Source: Rhodocollybia butyracea (taxonomy: Eukaryota; Basidiomycota; Agaricomycetes; Agaricales; Omphalotaceae). Taken from it: DNA of 64,000 nucleotides. A program made the translations under genes and the position numbers. The notes under the pieces were generated by a model. That model was not told the DNA's origin, made no database searches, and saw nothing but the letters and a program-made list of their open reading frames with translations. Location of the stretch: positions 23,262 through 87,261 of the forward strand of contig JADNRY010000261.1 of assembly GCA_015501585.1 (NCBI GenBank), read 5' to 3'. The stretch's first letter is position 1; each line of letters begins with the position of its first letter. Shown piece by piece: positions 41,580 to 51,943 of this stretch.

Positions 41580-41659
41580 TGCTTTCACAACCAGTGTTCT
41601 TTTTCTGGTGCTTGTCAACCTGGTGGTTTCTAACCAATCACCACAGCTGACGATGTTCC

Positions 41660-43165
41660 CTACAACATGGGCAAAGCACCATCTTTCAGTTTCCAAATCA
41701 AGCACATACTTATACAACACAACACAGGAGCAACTCGTTGACATTTTCAAGTCAGTTGGTCAGGTTGTAGGTGACTTTTTTTTATTGCTGAGGTGATGTA
41801 TTTATGTTCACTGATCATATGTACATTGGTTTTCAACAGAGATACTGGAAAGCCAAAAGGCTATGGTTTCTGTGAATCTGCCGGTACTTTCAATTTATTT
41901 TATTGCATAAAGTTGCAGATGTCGTCTTACGCAAAAATATCGTTTTTCTCAATTTCAATCACCGCCTGTCTCTTCTCAACGACTGTGCATCGTCTAATGA
42001 TCCTTTGTTCACGTGAAATATTTGTGAAATATACTGCATTCTACCATGCATCCCTTCGAATTGTGGGCGACTTTATGTGCACGAAACTCGCTTCACAATT
42101 TTCCCCTCGCCCTTCATTAATACAAATGAACGAAAACTACGGATTCAGACCATGAGACGGCATCTTCTGCTGTTTGCAATCTTAACAACTATGAGGTTGG
42201 TGGTCGACCGCTTCAAATCGATTTGGCGGATTCAGATCCATAAAACGACGGTTCACGGTGAGCTGTTGGATGGCGGAGGGGGAGGGCCCCCACCCGATAG
42301 TAATAACAAGAGTCAAGACTTTCTATCTTCTTTACCGCCTGGGGTCCCTATCACTCCAGGTTCAACCGCCCTCGATACTATTAGTCAAACACTGGCAACA
42401 ATAAATCCGACTCAGTTAATGGATGTCCTGGCGCATATGAAATTGTGTTCTGATACTTTAACACGCTCGACTCCAGAACCTGACCTTTTACCAGGCATTT
42501 GTGATCACTCATCCTGAACAAGCTCGTATTCTGCTCATTTCACATCCTCAATTCGCGTATGCTTTTTTCCAAGCCTTGCTGTTCAATAAAATCGTGGATC
42601 AGAGCATCCTACAACGCATACTTGCTACAACTGTTGGTTCAGGTACATTAGCACCACCAGCTCCATAATTCTATTCTCCTAACAATTATCCAACTTCGTC
42701 ATGTCTGCCACCTTTCCCGTCCAACATGGCTCTGCCGCCGCCGATGTTTGCTCATACTCCAGGTGCTATGCCTCCTGCCGCTTTTTACAGACCAACACCA
42801 CCCCCTGGTATGTCCACATCATCGCAAATGCAACTTCATCCTGGACGCTCGTCCACACCAGTGTTACAACAACCCAGTCCCATACAGGCAAATTTCCAAC
42901 CACTTCCATCACAAGCTAATGCTTTAAGTAATATTAGTGAATCTCTACGCTATACATCCTTTCCTAGACAAAAAACAGGTCTTGACTAGATATCGTAGGT
43001 TCTCCTGAGACGGTTGGTGAGTATGTCGGACGAGCAGGTGAATGCGCCCCCTGAAACAGAACGAGCAGCGATTCTCCAGCTGGTGAGTAGATTTTTCTTG
43101 TTACTGGCCAGCTATTGACAGTCAAACTTTACAGCGTAAACAGTTTGCAGTGCAGGTGCGATTGC
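41660..43165 (+). pseudogene. Cleavage stimulation factor 64 kDa (CSTF2/Rna15) pseudogene
   Basis: Pieces of the RNA-binding 3'-end processing factor occur in order. RRM: YNTTQEQLVDIFKSVGQVV about 41720-41770, then RDTGKPKGYGFCE about 41840-41880, separated by a GT-AG intron, and NLNNYEVGGRPLQIDLADSD about 42180-42240. Then ELLDGGGGGPPP, SLPPGVPITPGSTALD and the hinge HPEQARILLISHPQFAYAFF (about 42505-42565). A Pro-rich part follows, and the C-terminal PETERAAILQL / RKQF split by an intron at 43083-43133. Lesions: frame breaks in the N-terminal RRM and just after LADSD, and TAA stops after LADSDP and PAP. Introns are kept, so it came from DNA duplication, not a processed transcript. About 42.0 kb an unrelated or diverged segment interrupts the RRM. 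Confidence 0.75.
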
Positions 43166-43611
43166 TCACACCCTTAGGTTATGACAAGAGATCAAGTGAA
43201 ATGACCGAGTCGCTATCAGGAATTGACAGGAGATGATGGCAAGTACATCCAGGTAGTGTGTCGTAGGACTAGCTTTAACCGGGCGGACAATTCCTATAAA
43301 GACGCCACATATTCGGAACTTGATAATGCCTCAGTGCATATGTGATTCGTCATTATTATTTAATGCAATCTACAAGGGTTCGATCCACTCAGGCAACATG
43401 GGCTTATAAGTATAACAGATTTATTTTTTGTTTGATTGTCCAGAGCACTGGAGGTGATATAGTCCCAGCACATGCCCTTGGACAGTTTGTCGCTGACAAG
43501 AAACTCGAGGATGATGTCATTGTATCTCTGGCTGTTGGTTCCTGGCTTGGAACGACACCTTACCCCGTCAATAAAAAAAGTAACAGCTCCTTAAGAGAGG
43601 AGTGGACGTAT

Positions 43612-43702
43612 ACCCTTAGTGGGATTTGAACCCACGCCTCCTCAGTCAGAGGTACATGGGCGCCTATAGGACTGAAGTCCTATACCGCTAGACTATAAGG
43701 GC
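43612..43702 (-). tRNA. tRNA-Arg(CCT)-like unit, second copy
   Basis: Near copy of the unit at 44935-45030 on the minus strand: GCCCTTA/TAAGGGT acceptor, A-box TAGTCTAGCGG, T arm GTGGG/CCCAC with GGTTCAAATCC. The D stem is disturbed (ATAGGAC in place of ATGACAC), so this copy is probably inactive. Confidence 0.45.
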
Positions 43703-44352
43703 ATTGTTAATTTTCGGACGCTGATCTACAACACACCTTGTCAATTAAATAGAGTGTATTTGGAGACACTTTTTTCGCAAGTTGTTGAAAACTTGATGCA
43801 ACTTTCCAAAAAGAGCTGGCAGCTCATTCGATCGGCCTAACCCTAAGATCTCCCGATTTGCATACGTCGTCATCGGTCCATCATCGCTGTCGCCGTTGAA
43901 CGTCGTTACCTCCTCATCGCTCTCATGGCCTCGTCGCTGGAGGAAACGACGAGCAAGCCTCAAATATTCAAATATTTCCGCTGTTATCATTGAATTAGTA
44001 TATACCTTAGACTACATGGCAAATTCATTGGATTATTCTGTACAAGCCTCTTAGATCTTAGAGCATTAGCTATGGGTCTCGCCGATAAACTTATCGTCGT
44101 CATCGAGTGCAACGACGGCGCCAAGGGATTCTAACCCTAATCTTTACGATGACGTCTGACAGAATATGATCGGATTTTTCGATCTTAAAGCTGTCGCAAC
44201 TTTCGAAAACTTACACGCAACATTGCCAGGGGGTTCCAAATACACTCTAATATTCAAAAATACTATAAAGCCACAGTTGTTAGAGGCCCTCAAACAACAT
44301 GTTTCTTGAGTGTCCAGAAGTGACGCACTGTCTGGTAACTATAAGGGTAAAA
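43703..44352. other. Gene-free spacer
   Basis: No gene supported. The 81-codon open frame at 43745-43990 on the minus strand has no recognisable family; the sequence is rich in CGTCGT-type short repeats. Confidence 0.35.
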
Positions 44353-44864
44353 GGCACGTGATCTTGTTATGACTCAAAAGCATGCCATGCCATGGTTTGG
44401 ATCAACCACTCTCATAGCCCTCTCACCTCATATAAAGAGTCTTTTAAGTCCACTTGGCCAGACACTGTCTATATGCGAGAGAGGATGACGTGTGATTGAT
44501 CATGCTATGCAAAGATGTCATTGTAATCAGATCTGATTTTCAGGCCTAGCAGAGCCTTGATTAGAGCTGAAGAGAGTGCAGGCAAGAATCAAACCCCAAT
44601 CTGATATATAAATAATAAAAGCTCAAGGAGAAACATATACCCTTGGTGGGGTTCGGACCCACGCCTCTTCAGTTAATGCTGAATCATAGTGGGCACTGAA
44701 CATCAATACTATTGACTACCCTCTACATTCTATTAGCATGACCAGCCCACTGGTCACGCACTGTCTGGTAAGCCCTAATAGCATATGGGTTAGAGGCACG
44801 GGATCTTGTTATGACTCATAAGCATTCCCTCCCATGGTTTTGGCTCACGTGATAATCACTCTCA
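44353..44864 (+). repeat. Two short CACGTG-type repeats (44353-44413, 44797-44864) and a tRNA-Arg-like 3' fragment
   Basis: Same dispersed element as at 24907 and 40849. In the first copy the right CACGTG is lost. In the second the left box reads CACGGGAT. Between them, about 44638-44680 on the minus strand is the 3' half of a tRNA-Arg-like unit. Confidence 0.6.
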
Positions 44865-44934
44865 TGGCATGCAGGCTCAGATGGGATTCAAACAAGTAAA
44901 AATAGGATACACTTCACAAAAAGGCTTGTACAGT

Positions 44935-45030
44935 ACCCTTAGTGGGATTTGAACCCACGCCTCCTCAGTCAGAGGTACAGGACATTGACGTTTATAGGAC
45001 TGAAGTGTCATACCACTAGACTATAAGGGC
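44935..45030 (-). tRNA. tRNA-Arg(CCT), with intron (candidate)
   Basis: Minus strand: acceptor GCCCTTA/TAAGGGT (seven pairs, one G-U), D arm GTC/GAC with A-box TAGTCTAGTGG, anticodon stem CTTCA/TGAGG, and T arm GTGGG/CCCAC with TTCAAAT loop. Loop positions 32-37 read GUCCUA, giving U33 and anticodon CCU. An insert of about 26 nt follows position 37, the normal place for a nuclear tRNA intron. Of all tRNA-like units here this is the most convincing true tRNA gene. Partial relatives lie at 24597, 25225, 43612 and 44638. Confidence 0.6.
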
Positions 45031-45403
45031 ATTCTTAAATTTCAGACGCTGATCTACAACACACACCTTGAAGGTAGTGTATTACAATGCTCAGATCAGA
45101 ATTAAAGGAAACAAATAGTGAAATTATCCTCCAACGTCTCATGTTTGAGCCATGTCAGTGCATTACTAATTGATGAAGTTGTGTCCGCCCGATCAATGCA
45201 GCCATATGGAATTTGGTACAAGCCGAAGAGGTGCGTGTGTAGTTTCTCTGAGTAAAGTACTTCTTATTAGGAGACCGGGTATGAAAATGTTGTGCTACAG
45301 TGTTGGCGAGATGCCATTGAGTGAGCCTGTTGTTTTTATGTGGACCAAGGTCATGAGTGAAGCACTTTGTTGAACATCATGTTTACCAGTCTCTCAGTAC
45401 ACA
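45031..45403. other. Gene-free spacer
   Basis: The 67-codon frame at 45170-45373 is too short and featureless to call. Confidence 0.35.
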
Positions 45404-45507
45404 GTCAGATGGTCAAGTGGCTAAGACACCTTGAAAGCGTGGGATGTCGGAAAGTCGAAGAATATTAATCTTCCAAGGAGGCGGACGTTCGAATACTCCT
45501 TTGGGTA
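45404..45507 (+). tRNA. tRNA-like unit, family A copy 21 (outlier)
   Basis: A-box TGGTCAAGTGG, arm CCTTGAAAG with CTTCCAAGG, T arm with CGTTCGAATAC. Acceptor AGTCAGA/TTTGGGT pairs poorly. About 8 kb from the main array. Confidence 0.45.
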
Positions 45508-46498
45508 TTGCGAAGAGTCTGGATTGCACTCTCTAGATGTAATTTCAAGTTGAAAATTTTTTGATAGAGTGTATTTGCAGTCAGTTCTGTTACCTTGGCG
45601 TCTCCTCGCTACATCACATAGCGATCACATTAGATGACCACAAACTCGTCATGCCGTATCATCAGCGTCTCCGCGTTACATGCCACCTTTTTAGTGTTTC
45701 AAATAGGCTCTATTAATAAGGTAAATAGCTATCAAATGGGATAAAAAATTGATAAGACAGCCGAAGAAGGCCCCACTAAGATAGATTCTGGCAGAATTCT
45801 GGCAAAATCCAAATAAAGTGGTAGCAGTGTGTAGAGTCGAGCTTCCTCTGGCGTCACTTTCACACATCCATGCAATATTTCCAGGAGGCGGGGGTTCAAT
45901 TCCTCCTTTGATGTTCCTCAAGGTGAACATTGTAAATCAATAAGAGGAAAGAAGGCGCAGCAGGGCAAAAAGATTATCAGGTCTCACGTGATAATCGAAA
46001 CCGTGGCAGGGCATAGTTATGGCTCATCAGGTCTCACGTGATATTCAAAACCGTGGCAGGGCATGGTTATGGCTCATCAGGTCTCACGTGATAAATATCA
46101 AATTTGTTTGGCACCGTCCCTGGGCCTTTTAAGTGTATCCAGCTACTTCAAGGCCAATGTTTTAGACAGACAATCCAAAGCTCTATTAGACAGTGGCAAC
46201 ATGATTCCAGCGTTGTGGGAAGATTACTTGGCAGTGGTCTGCCTAGGACAATCTGGGTCTGATATAGATCAGCTTATTGCTCTTGCTTAGAGATGGGCAG
46301 GTGAAACGAGCTCCAAGTTAAACTAACATCAGCCTATGGGATTTTGATTTGAATGACAATGACATCATTACCCCATTAGGTAACCAACAAGAAACCATTC
46401 CTTTTTAGGAATATCTATCATTTACTCACAATCATATGCCGCCAAATAAATTCTTTGAATGTGATTGTTAAAGAAAAGATATGGGTGCTCTTATCCAT

Positions 46499-46575
46499 GG
46501 CCTGATGGTGCAGCGGCATTTCGTTCATTCAACTCATCTTATCAAGATGCTTTGGGTTCGACTCCCAAGCAGGCT
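46499..46575 (+). tRNA. tRNA-like unit, family B (in 900-bp unit 1)
   Basis: Acceptor GGCCTGA/GCAGGCT (six of seven paired), A-box TGGTGCAGCGG, T arm TTGGG/CCCAA with TTCGACT loop. An inner hairpin CATCTT...AAGATG lies where the anticodon arm should be. Repeated at 47399-47475; the copy at 48298-48374 has a damaged B box. Confidence 0.45.
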
Positions 46576-47398
46576 CTAAGTAGATATTTCACTTGTGATC
46601 ATATATGACGGCCAGTTTTTTTTTATATCACAAGAAAAATATGGATGGGTTGGGAGGTCAACATGGGTCGTAGTCATGGCCAGATAGTCTAGTGGTAAAT
46701 GACAACTTGCTAATTCTAGTACACTCCTACCAAACAGGCGGGGGTTCAATTCCTCCTTTGATGTTCTTCAAGATGAACACTGTAAATCAATAAGAGGAAA
46801 GAAGGCGCAGCAGGGGAAAAAGATTATCAGGTCTCACGTGATAATCGAAACCGTGGCAGGGCATAGTTATGGCTCATCAGGTCTCACGTGATATTCAAAA
46901 CCGTGGCAGGGCATGGTTATGGCTCATCAGGTCTCACGTGATAATCAAAACCATGGCAGGGCATGGTTATGGCTCATCAGGTCTCACGTGATAAATATCA
47001 AATTTGTTTGGCACCGTCCCTGGGCCTTTTAAGTGTATCCAGCTACTTCAAGGCCAATGTTTTAGACAGACAATCCAAAGCTCTATTAGACAGTGGCAAC
47101 ATGATTCCAGCGTTGTGGGAAGATTACTTGGCAGTGGTCTGCTTAGGGCAATCTGGGTCTAATATAGATCGGCTCATCTCTCTTGCTTAGAGATGGGCAG
47201 GTGAAAGGAGCTGCAAGTTAAACTAACATCAGCCTATGGGATTTTGGTTTGGATGACAATGACATCATTACCCCATTAGGTAACCAACAAGAAACCATTC
47301 TTTTTTAGAAATATCTATCATTTACTCACAATCATATGCTGCCAAATAAATTCTTTGAATGTGATTGTTAAAGAAAAGATATGGGTGCTCTTATCCAT

Positions 47399-47475
47399 GG
47401 CCTGATGGTGCAGCGGCATTTCGTTCATTCAACTCATCTTATCAAGATGCTTTGGGTTCGACTCCCAAGCAGGCT
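47399..47475 (+). tRNA. tRNA-like unit, family B (in 900-bp unit 2)
   Basis: Identical in all structural parts to 46499-46575. Confidence 0.45.
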
Positions 47476-48297
47476 CTAAGTAGATATTTCACTTGTGATC
47501 ATATATGACGGCCAGTTTTTTTTTATATCACAAGAAAAATATGGATGGGTTGGGAGGTCAACATGGGTCGTAGTCATGGCCAGATAGTCTAGTGGTAAAT
47601 GACAACTTGCTAATTCTAGTACACTCCTACCAAACAGGCGGGGGTTCAATTCCTCCTTTGATGTTCTTCAAGATGAACACTGTAAATCAATAAGAGGAAA
47701 GAAGGCGCAGCAGGGGAAAAAGATTATCAGGTCTCACGTGATAACCAAAACCGTGGCAGGGCATGGTTATGGCTCATCAAGTCTCACGTGATATTCAAAA
47801 CCGTGGCAGGGCATGGTTATGGCTCATCAGGTCTCACGTGATAATCAAAACCATGGCAGGGCATGGTTATGGCTCATCAGGTCTCACGTGATAAATATCA
47901 AATTTGTTTGGCACCGTCCCTGGGCCTTTTAAGTGTATCCAGCTTCTTCAAGGCCAATGTTTTAGACAGACAATCCAAAGCTCTATTAGACAGTGGCAAC
48001 ATGATTCCAGCGTTGTGGGAAGATTACTTGGCAGTGGTCTGCCTAGGACAATCTGGGTCTGATATAGATCATCTTATGGCTCTTGCTTAGAGATGGGCAG
48101 GTGAAACGAGCTCCAAGTTAAACTAACATCAGCCTATGGGATTTTGGTTTGAATGACAATGACATCATTACCCCATTAGGTAACCAACAAGAAACCATTC
48201 CTTTTTAGGAATATCTATCATTTACTCACAATCATATGCCGCCAAATAAATTTTTGGAATGTGATTGTTAAAGAAAGACATGGGTGCTCTTATCCAT

Positions 48298-48374
48298 GGC
48301 CTGATGGTGCAGCGGCATTTCGTTTATTCAACCATTTTTATCAAGATGCTTTGGGCTCAACTTCCAAGCAGGCT
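48298..48374 (+). repeat. Family B tRNA-like unit, damaged (in 900-bp unit 3)
   Basis: Acceptor kept, but the B box reads GGGCTCAACTTCC, so Pol III use is doubtful. Confidence 0.45.
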
Positions 48375-48380
48375 CTATGA

Positions 48381-50551
48381 GCGCGCTTTTTTAATCCAGA
48401 GAAAAATCTACTGTGAATTATGAGTTGGTAAATCAAAATTCTCACAGAGATGGAGGACGATCCACCTACTGGATGAATAAGTGCCTTTCACGTGACCCGC
48501 ACGTGGAAAACCAAACTGGTACAACGATGCTAAATTCCAAGGCAAATCAACCTTGGGTCATGTCTGGCACCGCCTTCGGCGGGCCAGACCCTAAGTCATG
48601 GGATATCTTCAGGTTGTTTGATTAATCTTGGTGGGTTAACCCTAAGGATAAACCTTTATAACCGTAGTACAATCTTCCCAAGCAGCCCAGATATATTGTT
48701 GATTTTTGGGGGCACCCTTCAAACCGGGGGAAATCAAAGTAATGGAAGTTGTTTTAGCAATGAAAATGAACATTCGGTTAGCCAAAAGTTAGTGGGCAGC
48801 TGTTCTTGGTAAGCTGGTATAGGGCTTGAGAAGAAGGGGATAATAGAGCAAAAAATTATGACTCTGAGAATATAAAGGCATTTAACGAGCCAGGAAGAAA
48901 AACCGCTGGCCAAGTTGACAGGCAAAAGTGTTTGAATACTACCCAGGGCCCTTTGGCGTACTTTGACCTAAGCCCAAGCTGTTCTGTGTAGGTCGCTACT
49001 GGTCGCAGAGTTTTTCGGGAGTATTTCACCAAACCCCGGATATAATGTCACCGTGTATAGAGCCCAGCGCTCTCAGCTGTTGATTCTTGGAGACAAATAT
49101 GCTCAGTAGGAGGCTAGAAAGCGACTGATAACAGCTGCATTATTTTAAGGGTCAGGCAGGGCTGAGTGCAGGCTGTTGAATACCAGCATGTAGTTTTTTT
49201 CGGTATTGAGTATAATTCAGGCAATGCACACGTCAATATTGCCATTGACCTTACCAAGTATACTACCGATACACTCCTAGAGGCCTTGGCAACAACTTTC
49301 ACCGCAGAGACACACAGCTCTTGACATTGTAGAGCACAATATAGACAAGAACACCTTTGAGGGTACTAAAAAATGTGCATCTGAAAGAACAGCCCGTGGA
49401 GCAGAGCTTTGGGCCGTACCGGCCCAAAGCTCCTTGACCTCTGGTACTTCCGATGTCTGGGAGCACGCCCATATAATTTTTGTGGCCAGTTTGATTGTCA
49501 AAGACGCAGCGGTTGTTCGCAAAAAAAAAACCCCTAAAAAACCGAGTATTATAATACTTGGGTCAAGTATAATAGTAGGCATCAAGGGTAAGACTTACAG
49601 TTGCAGGAGTGTAGAGAGAGGAGTATTGCGAAAGGTGAGCAAAATATCTGTAAATTCAATCAGTATTTCGAAAGACACAGAAGGTTATCCCCCACCGCCA
49701 GGACTCAAAAATAAGGGCTACGCCCCAATACATTTCTGCGTAGACTCAAGATCTCAGTGCGCCGATTTCGAGGAAACCTGTTGGCAGGAGAGGCAACTCA
49801 CCAAATATCTGAGTTCGGGGTGGAAGGACCGGGATGTACTCTGCCTGCAAAACAACTATTAGCTTCCTGAAAAAATTGTAACATTAACCCCAGCCCTCGA
49901 AGAAACAAAAAGTCAAGCGCGATAAAGGCTACACCCATGGGGATGAGCGGAGGCCCGGCTTTGCTAGACATCCGGTCCCACGTTGTGTGGATGGGGAAGA
50001 ACCAGGAATAGGTCTCACTGGTTCCACAAAGCCCAGACTGAGCGAGGTAGAACTTGACAAAAGAAAAGAACAAGCTGCAAGTAGAAGCGGAAGCGCTGCG
50101 GTCGAGTACCCAGAGCCGGTAGCGTAGACTCGGTATCAGACGGAGGAAACGGGGAAAACTTATAATTATTTAGTTAGTATACCAGTTACTTGTAGTACTG
50201 GGTTGGGTTACTAGGTCGGAGCCGCTCCGATGCACCGCAGGCTGCCGTGGGAGTAGTATAGTTAGTAGTATGAGTAGTTTCAGGTAGTAAGTAGTACTGG
50301 TAGCCCCGGGACGCTAACATTGCAGACGCATGGCTAATAGTATACGACGTGCGCTATCCTCCCCCTCATCTGTGCACAATCAAGACATGTACACTAACTA
50401 ACTAGTAACTGCTTATCCTACTACTGCACTGCTAGCCGTGCATCCGCTAACAATGTTAGCGGCCCCGTGCTACCAGTACTACTTCAAGTAATATACGAAC
50501 TACTTATACTACTACTGTCCACGACAGAACTCCAAAGGTCTTCAGAATCTC
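48381..50551. other. Gene-poor stretch, no gene recognised
   Basis: Open frames of 60-142 codons occur (for example 49434-49862 +) but none shows a family signature or coherent coding character. A GGGCCG/CGGCCC inverted repeat (GCTTTGGGCCGTACCGGCCC about 49409-49434) is the most visible structure. TAGTAGT-type simple repeats lie at 50170-50310. Confidence 0.4.
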
Positions 50552-50790
50552 ATGATGCAATCAATCTAATTGGATTTTCATCAATCAAGATCAGATCGGC
50601 GTTACTCTGTGCCCTGGTGCTATGGCCTACTTGTCTTGTATCCCGTCGAATGGGTACTAAGCCCCCCGGCCTGTGAATGGTGCTGAAGGATCGTCAGGAC
50701 CAGTGGATGCGTTGGGCCAAACGGCTAAAGATTCTAATATTCGGATCTTTCGCAATAAAATATTCTTTGTACTGTGTATTTTTCAGATAG
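50552..50790 (+). repeat. Direct duplication, left copy
   Basis: About 230 bp (from TGCAATCAATCTAATTGGAT to the TATTCTTTGTACTGTGT region) recurs at 51565-51800, about 1.01 kb to the right, with many substitutions. No coding signature. Confidence 0.7.
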
Positions 50791-51098
50791 TGTACACACC
50801 GCACGTCGGCGACGTGCATGAATACGTGAACACACTGGGACTGAATTGGTATCATGATGCGCCCTGTGTATGCTCTCACTCCCGTCCATTCGTGCACAAA
50901 GTGCCCTGTGCACTCTACCGTATGAAAGTGTACTGAAGGTTGAAATGAGGAAAGCAAGTGGTATGGGCACACCGTGGACATGCACGGATGCTTTGAAGAT
51001 AGATCAACTGATCTGTCCAAGTGCGTACACAGCGTATGCTTGTGTATGCTAATAAGTGCTTTTTTAGCATACGTTAGTATAGCTTAGGTTGCAGTCAT

Positions 51099-51172
51099 GG
51101 CCAGATAGTCTAGTGGCACATGACAATTTGGCAAAATACCCGATAGGCCGGGGTTCGATTCCCTCTCTGGCC
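51099..51172 (+). tRNA. tRNA-like unit, family C (best copy)
   Basis: Seven perfect acceptor pairs GGCCAGA/TCTGGCC, A-box TAGTCTAGTGG, D stem GTC/GAC, B-box GGTTCGATTCC. The anticodon arm does not fold into a normal stem-loop, so no isotype can be given. Chimeric relatives are in the 900-bp units (about 46680 and 47580) and at 41481. Confidence 0.5.
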
Positions 51173-51564
51173 TTGTCTCTTACCTTTATTGATTTTTTGT
51201 TTGATTCGTTTGGTGTTTCATGACCCCGTGCATGTCCATGACGTTCCCTGCGTATGCTATCACTCCTACTCATCTATGCATGGATCTTTTATTGCCTTGC
51301 ATGGATCCATGCACGTCCACGACGTGCGATGTGTGTAAAGTCTTATCATTGGACAGATCAGTTGATCTATAGTCCAATGCATATATGCATGTCCACGATG
51401 TGCCCTGTATTGTGTACTCGACTTCTATCAAATTCCGACAGGATGCGATCTCCCCGCATCTTCACCCAATGTGCGGATCCTATACGTGGAGCATGTCGTG
51501 GACATGCACAGATTCACGAAACTCTGACAGGCACACTTATACGACTCGAGTACCTCTTCGTGGA

Positions 51565-51800
51565 TCTCCGGATGTGATCAATCTAATTGAACTGCCATCA
51601 ATTATGATCAGATCGGCGTTACTCTGTGCCCTGGTGCTATAGCCTACTTGTCTCATATCGCGTCAAATGGGTACTTAACCCCCCGGCCTGTGAATTCTAC
51701 TGAAGAATAGTCAGATCCTGTGGATGCATTGGACCAAATGACTAAAGATTCTAATAGTCCGATATTTCGGAATGGAATATTCTTTCTACCGTGTGTTTTA
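51565..51800 (+). repeat. Direct duplication, right copy
   Basis: Partner of 50552-50790. Confidence 0.7.
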
Positions 51801-51943
51801 CTATCCATTGATCTCATTCTTGTCTTAACCGACCTTTATTCCTCTCCTGCTCCAAGTAAAGATGGCCAACAGCAGTCTTCTGGAGAATTCAATGCTCATT
51901 TAAGGCAAAATACAATGTGATTACAACACACAATTCAGGAAAA

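Larger units (their letters stand above)
45887..48380 (+). repeat. Three tandem copies of a 900-bp unit
   Basis: Units start near 45887, 46737 and 47637 with a family A T-arm piece (GCGGGGGTTCAATTCCTCC). Units 2 and 3 are 900 bp; unit 1 is 850 bp because it has three rather than four inner 50-bp blocks. Each block carries TCTCACGTGAT and CCGTGGCAGGGCAT (46826, 46876, 46926, 46976 in unit 2). Each unit then has a 75-codon open frame (46063-46290, 46963-47190, 47863-48090), a GATGACATCATTACC-type spacer, and family B and C tRNA-like segments. The units differ by only a few percent, so the triplication is recent. The small open frame has a few residue changes and no stops, but nothing shows that it is expressed. 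Confidence 0.9.

Noticed and set aside
42077..42517. Intact 146-codon gene
   Set aside because: It is part of the CSTF2/Rna15 pseudogene in a shifted frame.
43612..43702. Reading TCA in the Arg-like unit as a selenocysteine tRNA anticodon
   Set aside because: Putting the stem at CTTCA/TGAGG restores normal arms and gives CCT with U33. The acceptor and T stem are of standard length, not the longer selenocysteine type.
45170..45373. 67-codon frame as a small gene
   Set aside because: Short, no homologue within the window and no regulatory context.
49434..49862. 142-codon plus-strand frame in the gene-poor stretch
   Set aside because: Mixed composition with an A-run and no recognisable motif.
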